64,000 nt of DNA from Bacillus sp. cl95. GTDB taxonomy: Bacteria > Bacillota > Bacilli > Bacillales > Cytobacillaceae. The position numbers were made by a program, and so were the translations under genes. Below, piece after piece: positions 35,089-42,796 of the stretch. The number at the start of each line of letters is the position of its first letter. Position 1 is the first letter of the stretch. The stretch covers positions 1 through 64,000 of the forward strand of contig NZ_FOYF01000005.1 of NCBI RefSeq assembly GCF_900115925.1. Direction: 5' to 3'. Under the pieces are notes generated by a model. The model searched no databases. It worked only from the letters and a program-made list of their open reading frames with translations, and was not told the origin of the DNA.

Positions 35089-35907
35089 CTATTTTATGCT
35101 TTCAAGAGCTTGTTTTACATGGGCGTAAGAGTTAATGGTTGCCATCTTGTCCATACCTGCATTCACAACGGTTTGGGCCAATTCTGGACGTATGCCGGTC
35201 ACGAGTGTTTCGATACCGATCAATTGCAGTACACCTTGTATTTGAACGAAATAGTGGGCTACCTCAAAATCGATATTCAAGATTCCTGAGAAGTCGATGA
35301 TCAGATACCTTAGTTTTAATTCACTTAGCTCTGGAACAACATTCTCCAGAATATGATTGGCTCTAAACGAATCGATGGCTCCGATCAAGGGCAAGACCGC
35401 AATGCCATCTTTAATCGGAACGACTGGTGCCGATAATTTGGCGAATTCCTTTTGTCTCTCGGCTTCGATTTTATCAGCAAGACGCTCAAAGGCAAAGACA
35501 GTCTCATTGATGCTAACATCTAGAATGGCGTTCACTTTCTTCGTCATCGTGGCATGATCCTCGACAGCGAGTCCATAATCCGTGCTGATTCTTGTGATAA
35601 GATCAGAAAAGATTTCCCTCGTTGGTGGATAACGAACCACAATCTCCGAGATCTTACCTCCAGATGAAGCTTCCCTTTCGCCATTGCTTTTACTCCAGGC
35701 AATGAGTTCTTGAGGTATCCCCTCTTCCCCTTTATGCAGGGATTCCCCTAAGAAACCTAAGAGTTCAATGTACATGTTAATAGCTTGTTCTTTTTCCCAG
35801 TTTGGAATGTTCAAATTCATCTTGCAGAGTACTCCTTCAACGATTTCCACAGCAAGAGATTTTGCATTTTCGGATAAGAATTGAGAAATATTGAAGAACG
35901 AGGTCAT
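35089..35907 (-). CDS. rsbR paralogue: RsbR-family stressosome protein (STAS domain)
   Basis: A 272-residue protein. The N-terminal helical sensor (non-heme-globin-like, residues 1-140) and C-terminal STAS domain (about 150-272, PIKDGIAVLPLIGAIDSFRA onward) match the RsbRA-RD group. Stressosome RsbR proteins are phosphorylated on Thr residues of the STAS domain by RsbT and release RsbT to activate sigma-B. ATG 35907 follows AAGGAG. The frame extends 39 codons further upstream without a site. It stands alone, without rsbS/rsbT beside it, as is usual for the accessory paralogues (YkoB, YojH, YqhA). Confidence 0.88.
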   Translation of the reverse strand: MTSFFNISQFLSENAKSLAVEIVEGVLCKMNLNIPNWEKEQAINMYIELLGFLGESLHKGEEGIPQELIAWSKSNGEREASSGGKISEIVVRYPPTREIFSDLITRISTDYGLAVEDHATMTKKVNAILDVSINETVFAFERLADKIEAERQKEFAKLSAPVVPIKDGIAVLPLIGAIDSFRANHILENVVPELSELKLRYLIIDFSGILNIDFEVAHYFVQIQGVLQLIGIETLVTGIRPELAQTVVNAGMDKMATINSYAHVKQALESIK

Positions 35908-36080
35908 TTGAATCACACTCCTTTTTAAGATAAAGGCACTGTTAAGAAACAACAATCTTTTTGAGAATGAGACTAAAATAAGGAAATTGTCGATTGTAGG
36001 GTTGCTAAAACTAGTATACAACATTTGCTAAAAGGGTCGCACACAATATCACACATCTTCTCTAAAAGGAGGCATAAAAG

Positions 36081-36117
36081 AAGGCAATCACTCTGAATAT
36101 TTCTGAGTCATTGCCTT
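36081..36117 (-). terminator. Terminator of the DUF3231 gene
   Basis: AAGGCAAT and ATTGCCTT form the outer stem, with a partly paired interior. It is placed just after the stop codon of the minus-strand gene. Confidence 0.7.
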
Positions 36118-36143
36118 TGCTATTTATTATTAGTCGAGCCTTT

Positions 36144-37136
36144 TTATGTTAATTCATCGTAGTCTATGGCTTCGGGTTCTCGTTCTAGATATCCTAATTC
36201 CACGGCTAATTTAATGGTTTGATTGGCATAAACGGCTGTTTCCGAAATGATCTTGCTATAGAATCCAAACAAATCTCTCCTCGAACTAACTGCGAGAGAT
36301 TCCCCGTAGAAAACGATCGCATATCGGATGATCGTTAATAGTATTCCCATCATCAATTTATCTGAAAAAGGTGCCTTTGTAGAGTCCGTTACGGTTAATT
36401 GATTGGGAATGGATGCATCCAGTTCCACGTCACTTAAAAATAGTTCAAAGCTATCTAGCAGTTTTTTTGACATCTCTTTACCGAATTGAAAGTGCTTCCG
36501 AACTTTCTCTGAAGATACGGTTTGAGAGAATCCAATCAAGAGTGTTTTCCCTAAAATATTTCGTTGGACATTCAAGAACAATTGATTCAGTTGTGTGGCA
36601 TGGACGGGTCTTCTTTTTCCAAACCAGCCAGTTAGGTAGCCCGTGCCCTGAACAAACTCGGTATGATCTGGAATGGGGATTGAAGGCGGTCTCACAAAGA
36701 TCCCTTTTTGCAAAAGCATATTTGTGACTTCATTCGTTAGGGCGATATAGTCGATTAAGCATTCGTTTGAAAAATCGCGGATGTCTTTGCGAGCCGAACT
36801 TTTCAAAGCATTCGCGTGTGTTTGCATGCCTAGTTCGACGATGAATTTCAATAGGAAAGCTGAAGTAATATCAGAGAACAATCTTGGTGCTTGGAGATTT
36901 ACGTCATGCTCGTTGTATCCAATCGGAGCTGGACTCTCTTCTTTTGCGAAAATCTCTTTTAGTTTTTCTATATGTACTTGGCTTGTGTTGATATATTTTT
37001 GGATTATATTCTTAATGTCTTCGTCTTCGACTACTTTTTCAAAGTGCATAAAGGTATAAAGTGACATGGTTTCACTTTGATAAGAAACCCATAGAATTGA
37101 GATTTCTGATGATGTTAAGGGGATATGCTGTTCCAT
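36144..37136 (-). CDS. DUF3231-family protein
   Basis: A 330-residue, mostly helical soluble protein made of two similar halves, each starting SEISILWVSYQSETMSLYTF or the like (TQLNQLFLNVQRNILGKTLL in the second). This two-repeat, ferritin-like architecture is typical of DUF3231 proteins, which occur in many copies in spore-forming Bacilli and are often sporulation-associated. The biochemical role is unknown. AAGGAG precedes the ATG. It is monocistronic, with its own terminator, and divergent from the acidic surface protein gene. Confidence 0.85.
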   Translation of the reverse strand: MEQHIPLTSSEISILWVSYQSETMSLYTFMHFEKVVEDEDIKNIIQKYINTSQVHIEKLKEIFAKEESPAPIGYNEHDVNLQAPRLFSDITSAFLLKFIVELGMQTHANALKSSARKDIRDFSNECLIDYIALTNEVTNMLLQKGIFVRPPSIPIPDHTEFVQGTGYLTGWFGKRRPVHATQLNQLFLNVQRNILGKTLLIGFSQTVSSEKVRKHFQFGKEMSKKLLDSFELFLSDVELDASIPNQLTVTDSTKAPFSDKLMMGILLTIIRYAIVFYGESLAVSSRRDLFGFYSKIISETAVYANQTIKLAVELGYLEREPEAIDYDELT

Positions 37137-37295
37137 TTATTTTCTCCTTGAGAATTAGTCTTATTACCATTATGTCCAATCCACAAAATGGTTATGAATG
37201 GACTGTTGTAACCCTTTTTGGGAATTATTTCGTTTCTAGATGCCTCTGCTAGAGGAAACAATAATCTTGCACCAAATTTTCCGAGGAGGTTACAA

Positions 37296-38168
37296 ATGGT
37301 CTCTAAAAAGTGTTGGCTTATTTGCTTGCTTACCTTTTCATTCCTTTTTGGAACTTCATCTGTCTATGCAGCCCCTCCAGAAAATGAGCTAAACCAATAT
37401 TTAGCTCAGATTGGCTGGACGAAGCAGGAATTGCAGGATTATCTCGCTAATTTCGAAATTTCTCTGGAAGATTTCGAAACAGTGGAAGACCTAAAACTAT
37501 TTGTCGGGACTCCAATTAACGCCACAAACTTACAGGAGTTATTAACTCGTTACAGTTTGACTGAACCGGAACTAAACGAGCTTTTGGACCATTTTGGAGA
37601 CTCCGTAAGTGAATATGAGGTTATCGAGGATTTGGATGCAGCGGTCGACTTTTACGTCAACCATGATGAGTACATGGCTGATGTAGAGACTGAGTTAGCC
37701 AAGATCGGTTTAACAGAAGCAGAAACGGAGAAGTTCTTTACCTATTTAGCGGAAGTGGAAGAAAAAAATAAAGACCAACTTGATCAGATGGAAGCATTCG
37801 ATGCCAGATTGGAGAAATTCCTATTTGTTGACGATCCCTCAGAACTTTCTGATGAAGAATTAGATGAGGTCGTTCAAATATTGACCGAAACGATTGCGTT
37901 GTATGAAATCGACGTGAAGTTCAAAGTGGATAATAAAGACATCTCTTTAAAAGAACTTCTGAAGATGAAAGAGCTGCCGAATTCATTAGCGGCGAGTATC
38001 TATAGCACAGCGGGAGAGTTATTAATTGATTTTTCAATCCCAGCTGAGTTTTTTGAAAGCATGAGCGCATTAGAAGAAGGCGAAGAAATGCTTCATGTCG
38101 GGGAACTTTCAGATGAATTTGTAGACCATCTACACAAAGAAAAATTTGAAAACAATGGGATGAAATAA
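37296..38168 (+). CDS. Processed acidic surface protein-like, no sorting signal
   Basis: A 290-residue secreted acidic protein. The signal peptide ends at ...SSVYA (about residue 25). Repeats of the form LxxYLAxIGWTxQELQDYLAxFEISLEDFETVEDL follow. This is the pattern of the processed acidic surface protein family of Bacillus, which normally ends in an LPXTA sortase signal plus membrane anchor. Here the protein stops at ...KFENNGMK without either, and no sortase gene follows. It is therefore a shortened or freely secreted member. ATG 37296 follows GAGGAGG. The in-frame start at 37218 has no site. Confidence 0.8.
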   Translation: MVSKKCWLICLLTFSFLFGTSSVYAAPPENELNQYLAQIGWTKQELQDYLANFEISLEDFETVEDLKLFVGTPINATNLQELLTRYSLTEPELNELLDHFGDSVSEYEVIEDLDAAVDFYVNHDEYMADVETELAKIGLTEAETEKFFTYLAEVEEKNKDQLDQMEAFDARLEKFLFVDDPSELSDEELDEVVQILTETIALYEIDVKFKVDNKDISLKELLKMKELPNSLAASIYSTAGELLIDFSIPAEFFESMSALEEGEEMLHVGELSDEFVDHLHKEKFENNGMK

Positions 38169-38195
38169 TCCAGGATGATTCTATTTAATATAAAA

Positions 38196-38241
38196 AACAA
38201 GCAAAAGATGAGAGTTAATTCCCTCTCATCTTTTGTTTGTT
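38196..38241. terminator. Bidirectional terminator
   Basis: A 19-bp stem (AACAAGCAAAAGATGAGAG against its near-complement, one G-U pair) lies between two converging genes. A/T-rich arms give T runs on both strands. Confidence 0.9.
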
Positions 38242-38243
38242 TC

Positions 38244-40289
38244 TTAAGAAATAGTTACTGGCATTTCCCGTTTCGCCCATTCCACTAACTCGGCTTCGCC
38301 CATTGGTTTGGAGAAGTAATAGCCTTGAATAATGGTATCGTCGGCTATTGATAACAGGAAGTCCACTTGTTCTTGCGACTCTACTCCCTCGAGCACGACT
38401 TTTAAGTCCAATGAGTGCCCTAAATTAATGATCGCTCTGATGATGGCAGAGTCCTTTTCGGAAATCGGCACGTCATCGACAAAGGACTTATCAATTTTTA
38501 AAGTGGTAATCGGAAGTCGCTTCAAGTAGGACAAGGAAGAAACGCCTGTACCGAAGTCATCTAAGGCAATCATGAATCCGATTTCCCGGAATTCTCTAAT
38601 CGCACGTATCGCACTCTCGATGTTATTGATGACACTCGTTTCGGTGATTTCCAGCTCAATTTCACCACTATTGATGTTGTATTGAGACACCGCGTCTTTT
38701 AATGTTTTCATCAGCCTTCCAGAAGTGAAATAGGAGCCCGGGATATTAATCGCTACTTGAAAAACAACCCCGTCTCTTTCTTTCCAAAGCGAGATTTGTT
38801 TGCATACATGGTCGATTAACCAATCTGTCACATCAAATATCTGACCGGTTTCTTCTAATATAGGGATGAATACACCTGGCGAGATGAAACCGTATGAAGA
38901 GTGGTTCCATCTTAGTAGCGCCTCCACCCCATGGAGCTGATTGGTCTCCGGACTTACTTTTGGCTGATAAACCAAGAATAGTTCGTCTTCCGCGATGGCA
39001 TTTTCGATATCATGTTTCAGATGTTTTTCAAATGAATCAGCGTGTACTTCCGAATTATATTCGATTACCTCGTGCTTATATCTCAGTGAAGGATACTCTA
39101 GTACCGCTAAGACATTGGCAAACAAGCTCTTTTGCTCTTCTTCCCCATTTGCGGTGGTTACCGCACAAACCATATCAATGATGACTTCATTGACGCCAAT
39201 GGTTCGTTTTTTACAGAGGCAGGCTGCAATTTTTTCCATAGAGCTTTTCAGCTTTTCGAAGTCACAATCATCTTCTGTTAAGATCGCAAAGCGATTTCCT
39301 TCGATTCTGTAAAGATTCCCCTGACTGGGCTTGAGCTTATGAATCAACTCCCCGGCAGCCTTGATGATCTCGTCCCCAAAAACGTAACCGTAGCGACTAT
39401 TCCATTTTTCCAAATCATGAAGATGGATCACGGCCAAGCTCTTGATACCTGCCGTTTTCTGCAACATCTTTTCAAATTGTCTTCGGTTAGGCAGTGACGT
39501 TAACATGTCATAATAGGTGAGGCGATAGTCTACATATCTATCCAACAACCCTGATAGAGTAGAGATTCCTAAAATGACAAAGATGCTCACAGTTACACCG
39601 GCAATTTGAAAAATGTCCATTTGGTTTTGATGGCTGTTTCGGTAGGGCAACGGCTCATCAACATAAAAAACGATCGCTTCCATCCCAATATAATGCATGC
39701 TAGCAATCGCAAGTCCCATCAAAAGGGATGTGACGAGCTTAACCAAATAGTTTTGATTGAACCTTTGCTTCATAGAAAACACATAGAGCGCTACATAAGA
39801 AACGATGATCGCAACGGCAATGGACAATAATAAAACCAAGGGCTTGTAGTAGTACTGCGCTTGCATTTTCATCGAGAACATACCCATGTAATGCATCGAT
39901 GCGATTCCTAGCCCCATGATGATGCTGGCAATCACATATGACCATTGAGTAGGCTGCGTTCTATTTGAAATGTAGAATGCTAGATAGGAGGCCAAGATTG
40001 GCGGAAATACGGATGCAATGGTTAAGACGAGGTCATACTCCATCGGCACCTTAAAGTTTACGGCGCTCATTCCGATAAAATGCATCGACCAGACGCCTAA
40101 GCCCATTGCAATGGAAGCAAAGCTTAGCCAAAGATTGCGATGAAAGAAACTGTTTTGTCTTATCCGGTCGTTCATCGTAATCGCTGTAAAAGAAGCTAAG
40201 CAGGCGATCACAATGGAGAGGATGACAATGGAGATGGAATATTCTCCGTGTAGAATAATACTTTTACCTGTATCTGACATGGAGAACAT
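38244..40289 (-). CDS. MHYT-GGDEF-EAL cyclic-di-GMP phosphodiesterase
   Basis: A 681-residue membrane sensor. Seven N-terminal helices carry three MHYT-type motifs (SMHFIGM, SMHYMGM, SMHYIGM), thought to bind copper and sense O2/NO/CO. A degenerate GGDEF domain follows (about 265-430): the active-site loop reads IEGNRFAIL in place of GGDEF, so no cyclase activity is expected. The EAL domain (about 440-675) keeps EALLRW, DDFGTG, EGVE and QGYYFSKP, so phosphodiesterase activity is likely. The first ATG has TGAGG at good distance. The gene may tie gas sensing to matrix or motility decisions (inference). Confidence 0.93.
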   Translation of the reverse strand: MFSMSDTGKSIILHGEYSISIVILSIVIACLASFTAITMNDRIRQNSFFHRNLWLSFASIAMGLGVWSMHFIGMSAVNFKVPMEYDLVLTIASVFPPILASYLAFYISNRTQPTQWSYVIASIIMGLGIASMHYMGMFSMKMQAQYYYKPLVLLLSIAVAIIVSYVALYVFSMKQRFNQNYLVKLVTSLLMGLAIASMHYIGMEAIVFYVDEPLPYRNSHQNQMDIFQIAGVTVSIFVILGISTLSGLLDRYVDYRLTYYDMLTSLPNRRQFEKMLQKTAGIKSLAVIHLHDLEKWNSRYGYVFGDEIIKAAGELIHKLKPSQGNLYRIEGNRFAILTEDDCDFEKLKSSMEKIAACLCKKRTIGVNEVIIDMVCAVTTANGEEEQKSLFANVLAVLEYPSLRYKHEVIEYNSEVHADSFEKHLKHDIENAIAEDELFLVYQPKVSPETNQLHGVEALLRWNHSSYGFISPGVFIPILEETGQIFDVTDWLIDHVCKQISLWKERDGVVFQVAINIPGSYFTSGRLMKTLKDAVSQYNINSGEIELEITETSVINNIESAIRAIREFREIGFMIALDDFGTGVSSLSYLKRLPITTLKIDKSFVDDVPISEKDSAIIRAIINLGHSLDLKVVLEGVESQEQVDFLLSIADDTIIQGYYFSKPMGEAELVEWAKREMPVTIS

Positions 40290-40395
40290 AGCAACAACCT
40301 CATTTGATGTAAGTCTAGTGGCATTTTAACCTGCTTTTTATATCGGCACCTTGGTTTACTTTTTCAAGGAAAAAAGGCATTTTTTGTGTAAAATA

Positions 40396-40422
40396 AAAAT
40401 CGCCCTGCTGAAGGACGATTTT
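40396..40422 (-). terminator. Terminator of the DUF805 gene
   Basis: AAAATCGTCCT and AGGGCGATTTT pair over 11 positions with one mismatch, followed by TTTATTTTAC on the minus strand. Confidence 0.75.
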
Positions 40423-40473
40423 CTGAATTAATGCTGCTTTGACACGTATAAGCAAAGTGCAAACTATTATGAA

Positions 40474-40824
40474 TTAAAATTTAGCTTTAGGATTTGGACC
40501 GAATTTGTTGTCACCAGGATCGCTGTCTTTAACAAAGAACACCAATAGGATGATTGCCCCGATAATTGGAATCAAAGTGATTAACTGCCACCAACCTGAT
40601 TTTCCTGTGTCGTGTAGGCGACGTGCCCCAACTGCTAATGTTGGCAATAAAACGGCCAAGGAGTAAAGGCTCGAAAATAATTGATCTGTATCTGCCACTC
40701 CATCTACTATGGCAAGAGCAATCGTCACGAATAAGTTGACTAGTGTAAACATCCAGTACTCTTTACGTGATGCTCTGCCGGAAAAGCCGACGTAATTCTT
40801 TAATACGTGCAAATAGTATTGCAT
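40474..40824 (-). CDS. DUF805-family membrane protein
   Basis: A 116-residue protein of the DUF805 (YhaH) family. The N-terminal YVGFSGRASRKEYWMFTLVN segment, followed by RRLHDTGKSGWWQLITLIPIIG, is diagnostic. Three to four membrane segments span residues 25-102. The function is unknown. AGGAGG precedes the ATG. It is monocistronic, with its own terminator toward the MHYT gene. Confidence 0.9.
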   Translation of the reverse strand: MQYYLHVLKNYVGFSGRASRKEYWMFTLVNLFVTIALAIVDGVADTDQLFSSLYSLAVLLPTLAVGARRLHDTGKSGWWQLITLIPIIGAIILLVFFVKDSDPGDNKFGPNPKAKF

Positions 40825-41133
40825 GAAAGAACCTCCTAAAAAAATTATGATTTCAAAACTATTATATCAGAATTTTCTACAAATTTTTCATGTTTTTTCA
40901 TTAATTGGGATGATATTTCCGGAGAAATTGAAGTTTTTGTCATAATCAAAGATTTCATGCCGTGGGGACGTGATATTTCTAAATAGATTTGATTCTTAAT
41001 TATGATCGATTATCAGTGTACCGATATCATGATCACACACAACTGGCTCGAGCAGCCACCCGGAACGAAAGATCGCGACAAGCTCGCGAGGAAGAAGGAA
41101 TAGGATATTAATGGAACATTATTCTTGATAAAG
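40825..41133. other. Gap with a GC-rich short open frame
   Basis: About 310 bases upstream of a terminator on the plus strand. A short frame of 33 codons (41002-41103) stands out because 41040-41100 is clearly more GC-rich than its surroundings. It ends in a charged peptide (TKDRDKLARKKE) but has no visible ribosome binding site. It could be part of a small RNA ending at the hairpin 41134-41175. Confidence 0.35.
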
Positions 41134-41175
41134 AACAACCTGTCATTTACATTTAAGTGACAGGTTGTTTTTTTG
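41134..41175 (+). terminator. Strong terminator just before the DUF7010-like gene
   Basis: AACAACCTGTCA and TGACAGGTTGTT form a perfect 12-bp stem with a T run of eight. The ribosome binding site of the next plus-strand gene begins only about three bases behind the T run, so this looks like a leader attenuator or the end of an unseen small transcript. Confidence 0.85.
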
Positions 41176-41193
41176 TATGAGGAGATGAGATGG

Positions 41194-41778
41194 ATGGGGA
41201 ATGATGGATTGAAATCGAAGTTTGCAGACCTGCAACAGGACTTATCTTCAGAAGCTCAGAATGGTTATCCGATGTTTATTGCCGGTATCGTTTTCTGGTT
41301 GTGCGCAGGATTGGCTAGTTTCTTTTTAGCGGAAAAGGTGCTTGTATGGGTTTATGTGTTTGGTGTCGGACTTGTCTTCCCTTTAGGAATTCTAGTTTCA
41401 AAGGTGTTAAAGATTAACTTCTTGGCCACGCATAATCCGCTATCGGTCATTGGTGGACTTGTCGGCGGCATACAAATTTTCTTTGCCCCGCTCGTGATTT
41501 TGGTTGCTTATGAACAGCCAGGATCGATGCCCTTCGTGGTCGGAGTTCTGACAGGTGCACATTTCTTGCCGTATGTGGCGATCTATCAAAGCAAAGCCTA
41601 TTTGTTTCAAACAGTTGGAACCGTCCTTGCTGTTTCCGTGATCGGAATCAACTGGATGGACCAAGCGTTTACACTTATCCCGTTTGTTCTCGTAGTCGTC
41701 TATGCCATCACACTGATATGGCTGATTCGAGAGGTTTCGGTGAAGAAGAGCCATGCGGCGCGGAATCTTTCTATTTAA
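41194..41778 (+). CDS. DUF7010-like membrane protein
   Basis: A 194-residue protein with six hydrophobic segments between about residues 25 and 180. The N-terminal half begins LKSKFADLQQDLSSEAQNGYP. It resembles a family known from Bacilli as DUF7010 (YnaF-like), of unknown function. I placed the start at ATG 41194, ten bases after GAGGAG. Starts at TTG 41173 and ATG 41185 overlap the terminator T run or the binding site. The upstream terminator may control its expression. Family membership is by memory of the pattern and moderately sure. Confidence 0.7.
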   Translation: MGNDGLKSKFADLQQDLSSEAQNGYPMFIAGIVFWLCAGLASFFLAEKVLVWVYVFGVGLVFPLGILVSKVLKINFLATHNPLSVIGGLVGGIQIFFAPLVILVAYEQPGSMPFVVGVLTGAHFLPYVAIYQSKAYLFQTVGTVLAVSVIGINWMDQAFTLIPFVLVVVYAITLIWLIREVSVKKSHAARNLSI

Positions 41779-41815
41779 AAACGGTAAGCTCACATTGGTG
41801 GGCTTACCGTTTTTA
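41777..41815 (+). terminator. Terminator of the DUF7010-like gene
   Basis: AAAACGGTAAGC and GCTTACCGTTTT form a perfect 12-bp stem with a T tail. A-rich arms make it possibly bidirectional. Confidence 0.9.
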
Positions 41816-41830
41816 TGTGTGGACGGTGGG

Positions 41831-41950
41831 GATTTCCCCTATTTGAAGATTTTTCTCTACTGTTTGGATTGGAATTTCGTCTAGAGGTGAACTTTTCTCT
41901 ACCAAACTTGAGATAATTTCGTCCAATCCGGGATTAATTTCTACTTTGTT
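41831..41950. repeat. Array C: TTTC/AATTTC units, 21-bp spacing, two alternating forms
   Basis: Units begin at 41831 (GATTTCCCC), 41852 (TTTCTCTAC), 41873 (AATTTCGTC), 41894 (TTTCTCTAC), 41915 (AATTTCGTC) and 41936 (AATTTCTAC), 21 bases apart. TTTCTCTAC and AATTTCGTC alternate, so the true period of the middle part is 42. The array fills the gap between converging genes. Confidence 0.8.
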
Positions 41951-41952
41951 TT

Positions 41953-42315
41953 TTAAAAGAAAGATAGAATGTACTGGCTCACGCTGACGATGATGATGCT
42001 CTGCCCTACTCCGCTCGTTAAGCCTGTCGCTAGCCTTAAGAAATTGTTGCTGCTGCGGTATTTCCGTTGCTGGGTCCAACCGTCAAGCACCATCGGGATG
42101 TTCATGAGAACTCCGAGCCAGAAGGAACATTCGAAATTGAACAGAAGTAAGAACGGAAAGGCCAAATATCCAGCCAGTATTCCTGTACATCTCGCGCAGA
42201 TTGGGAAGGTGTAGCCGTTAATGGCGATACTTCTCGATTTCATCCGGTGACATGGGACTATTCCAAAGATGCGATTAATTACAGTCTGGTGTACAGTCAC
42301 AGTCCGGTTTCCCAT
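41953..42315 (-). CDS. DUF2085 membrane protein
   Basis: A protein of about 120 residues with the DUF2085 signature PCHRMKSRSIAINGYTFPICARCTGI, followed by three to four membrane helices. The CHR...CARCxG cysteines suggest a bound metal or disulfide. The likely start is ATG 42315, which lies inside the 3' end of the upstream small gene (41-base overlap) and has no separate site, so translation is probably coupled. The frame stays open upstream, but that part has no family match. The function is unknown. Confidence 0.8.
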   Translation of the reverse strand: MGNRTVTVHQTVINRIFGIVPCHRMKSRSIAINGYTFPICARCTGILAGYLAFPFLLLFNFECSFWLGVLMNIPMVLDGWTQQRKYRSSNNFLRLATGLTSGVGQSIIIVSVSQYILSFF

Positions 42316-42523
42316 CACAATCAAAATCACAATCTGGAATGTCAGGTATGCAATCGCAATCCAGTTTCTTGCGTTTCTTTTTTCGATAATAAAAAAGGAT
42401 GAATAATAACAGTAAAACACCCAAGCCAATCGCCAGTGAACCGAAGAGCCATTGCGCTTTGATAAGAAGCGTTGTACCCACCACAAATGAAATAATCATC
42501 GCCGTTAACAATAGAAAAAACAT
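42275..42523 (-). CDS. Small membrane protein with Cys/Asp-rich tail
   Basis: An 82-residue protein. Two membrane helices (about residues 1-18 and 24-45) and a basic turn (YYRKKKRKK) come before an unusual C-terminal tail of about 28 residues built from Asp-Cys and Pro-Asp-Cys units (DCDCIPDIPDCDFDCDG and on). Seven Cys and about ten Asp in the tail suggest metal binding. ATG 42523 follows AAAAGGTGAT. The DUF2085 gene starts inside its 3' end in another frame. I recognise no family. Confidence 0.75.
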   Translation of the reverse strand: MFFLLLTAMIISFVVGTTLLIKAQWLFGSLAIGLGVLLLLFILFYYRKKKRKKLDCDCIPDIPDCDFDCDGKPDCDCTPDCN

Positions 42524-42796
42524 GCTTATCACCTTTTGAAATTATTAATTACGTTCTAATGAATGCACTATTCCTCTATTGTATTCCTTCTTGGGCTAAA
42601 ATTCCTTGTTTTTTCTGAAAATGATCTCAAAACCAATCTTTCAAACCTTACCCCAATTCCAAAACGCCATCCAGATACCTGCGTATTACATCATTCGTGG
42701 TATTTTTTCTCTATTCGACATATAATAGAAAAGGATTTCACTTTATAATAGTATATATTTTATACATAACAAATGGCTTGAAAGGATGAAGGCACG

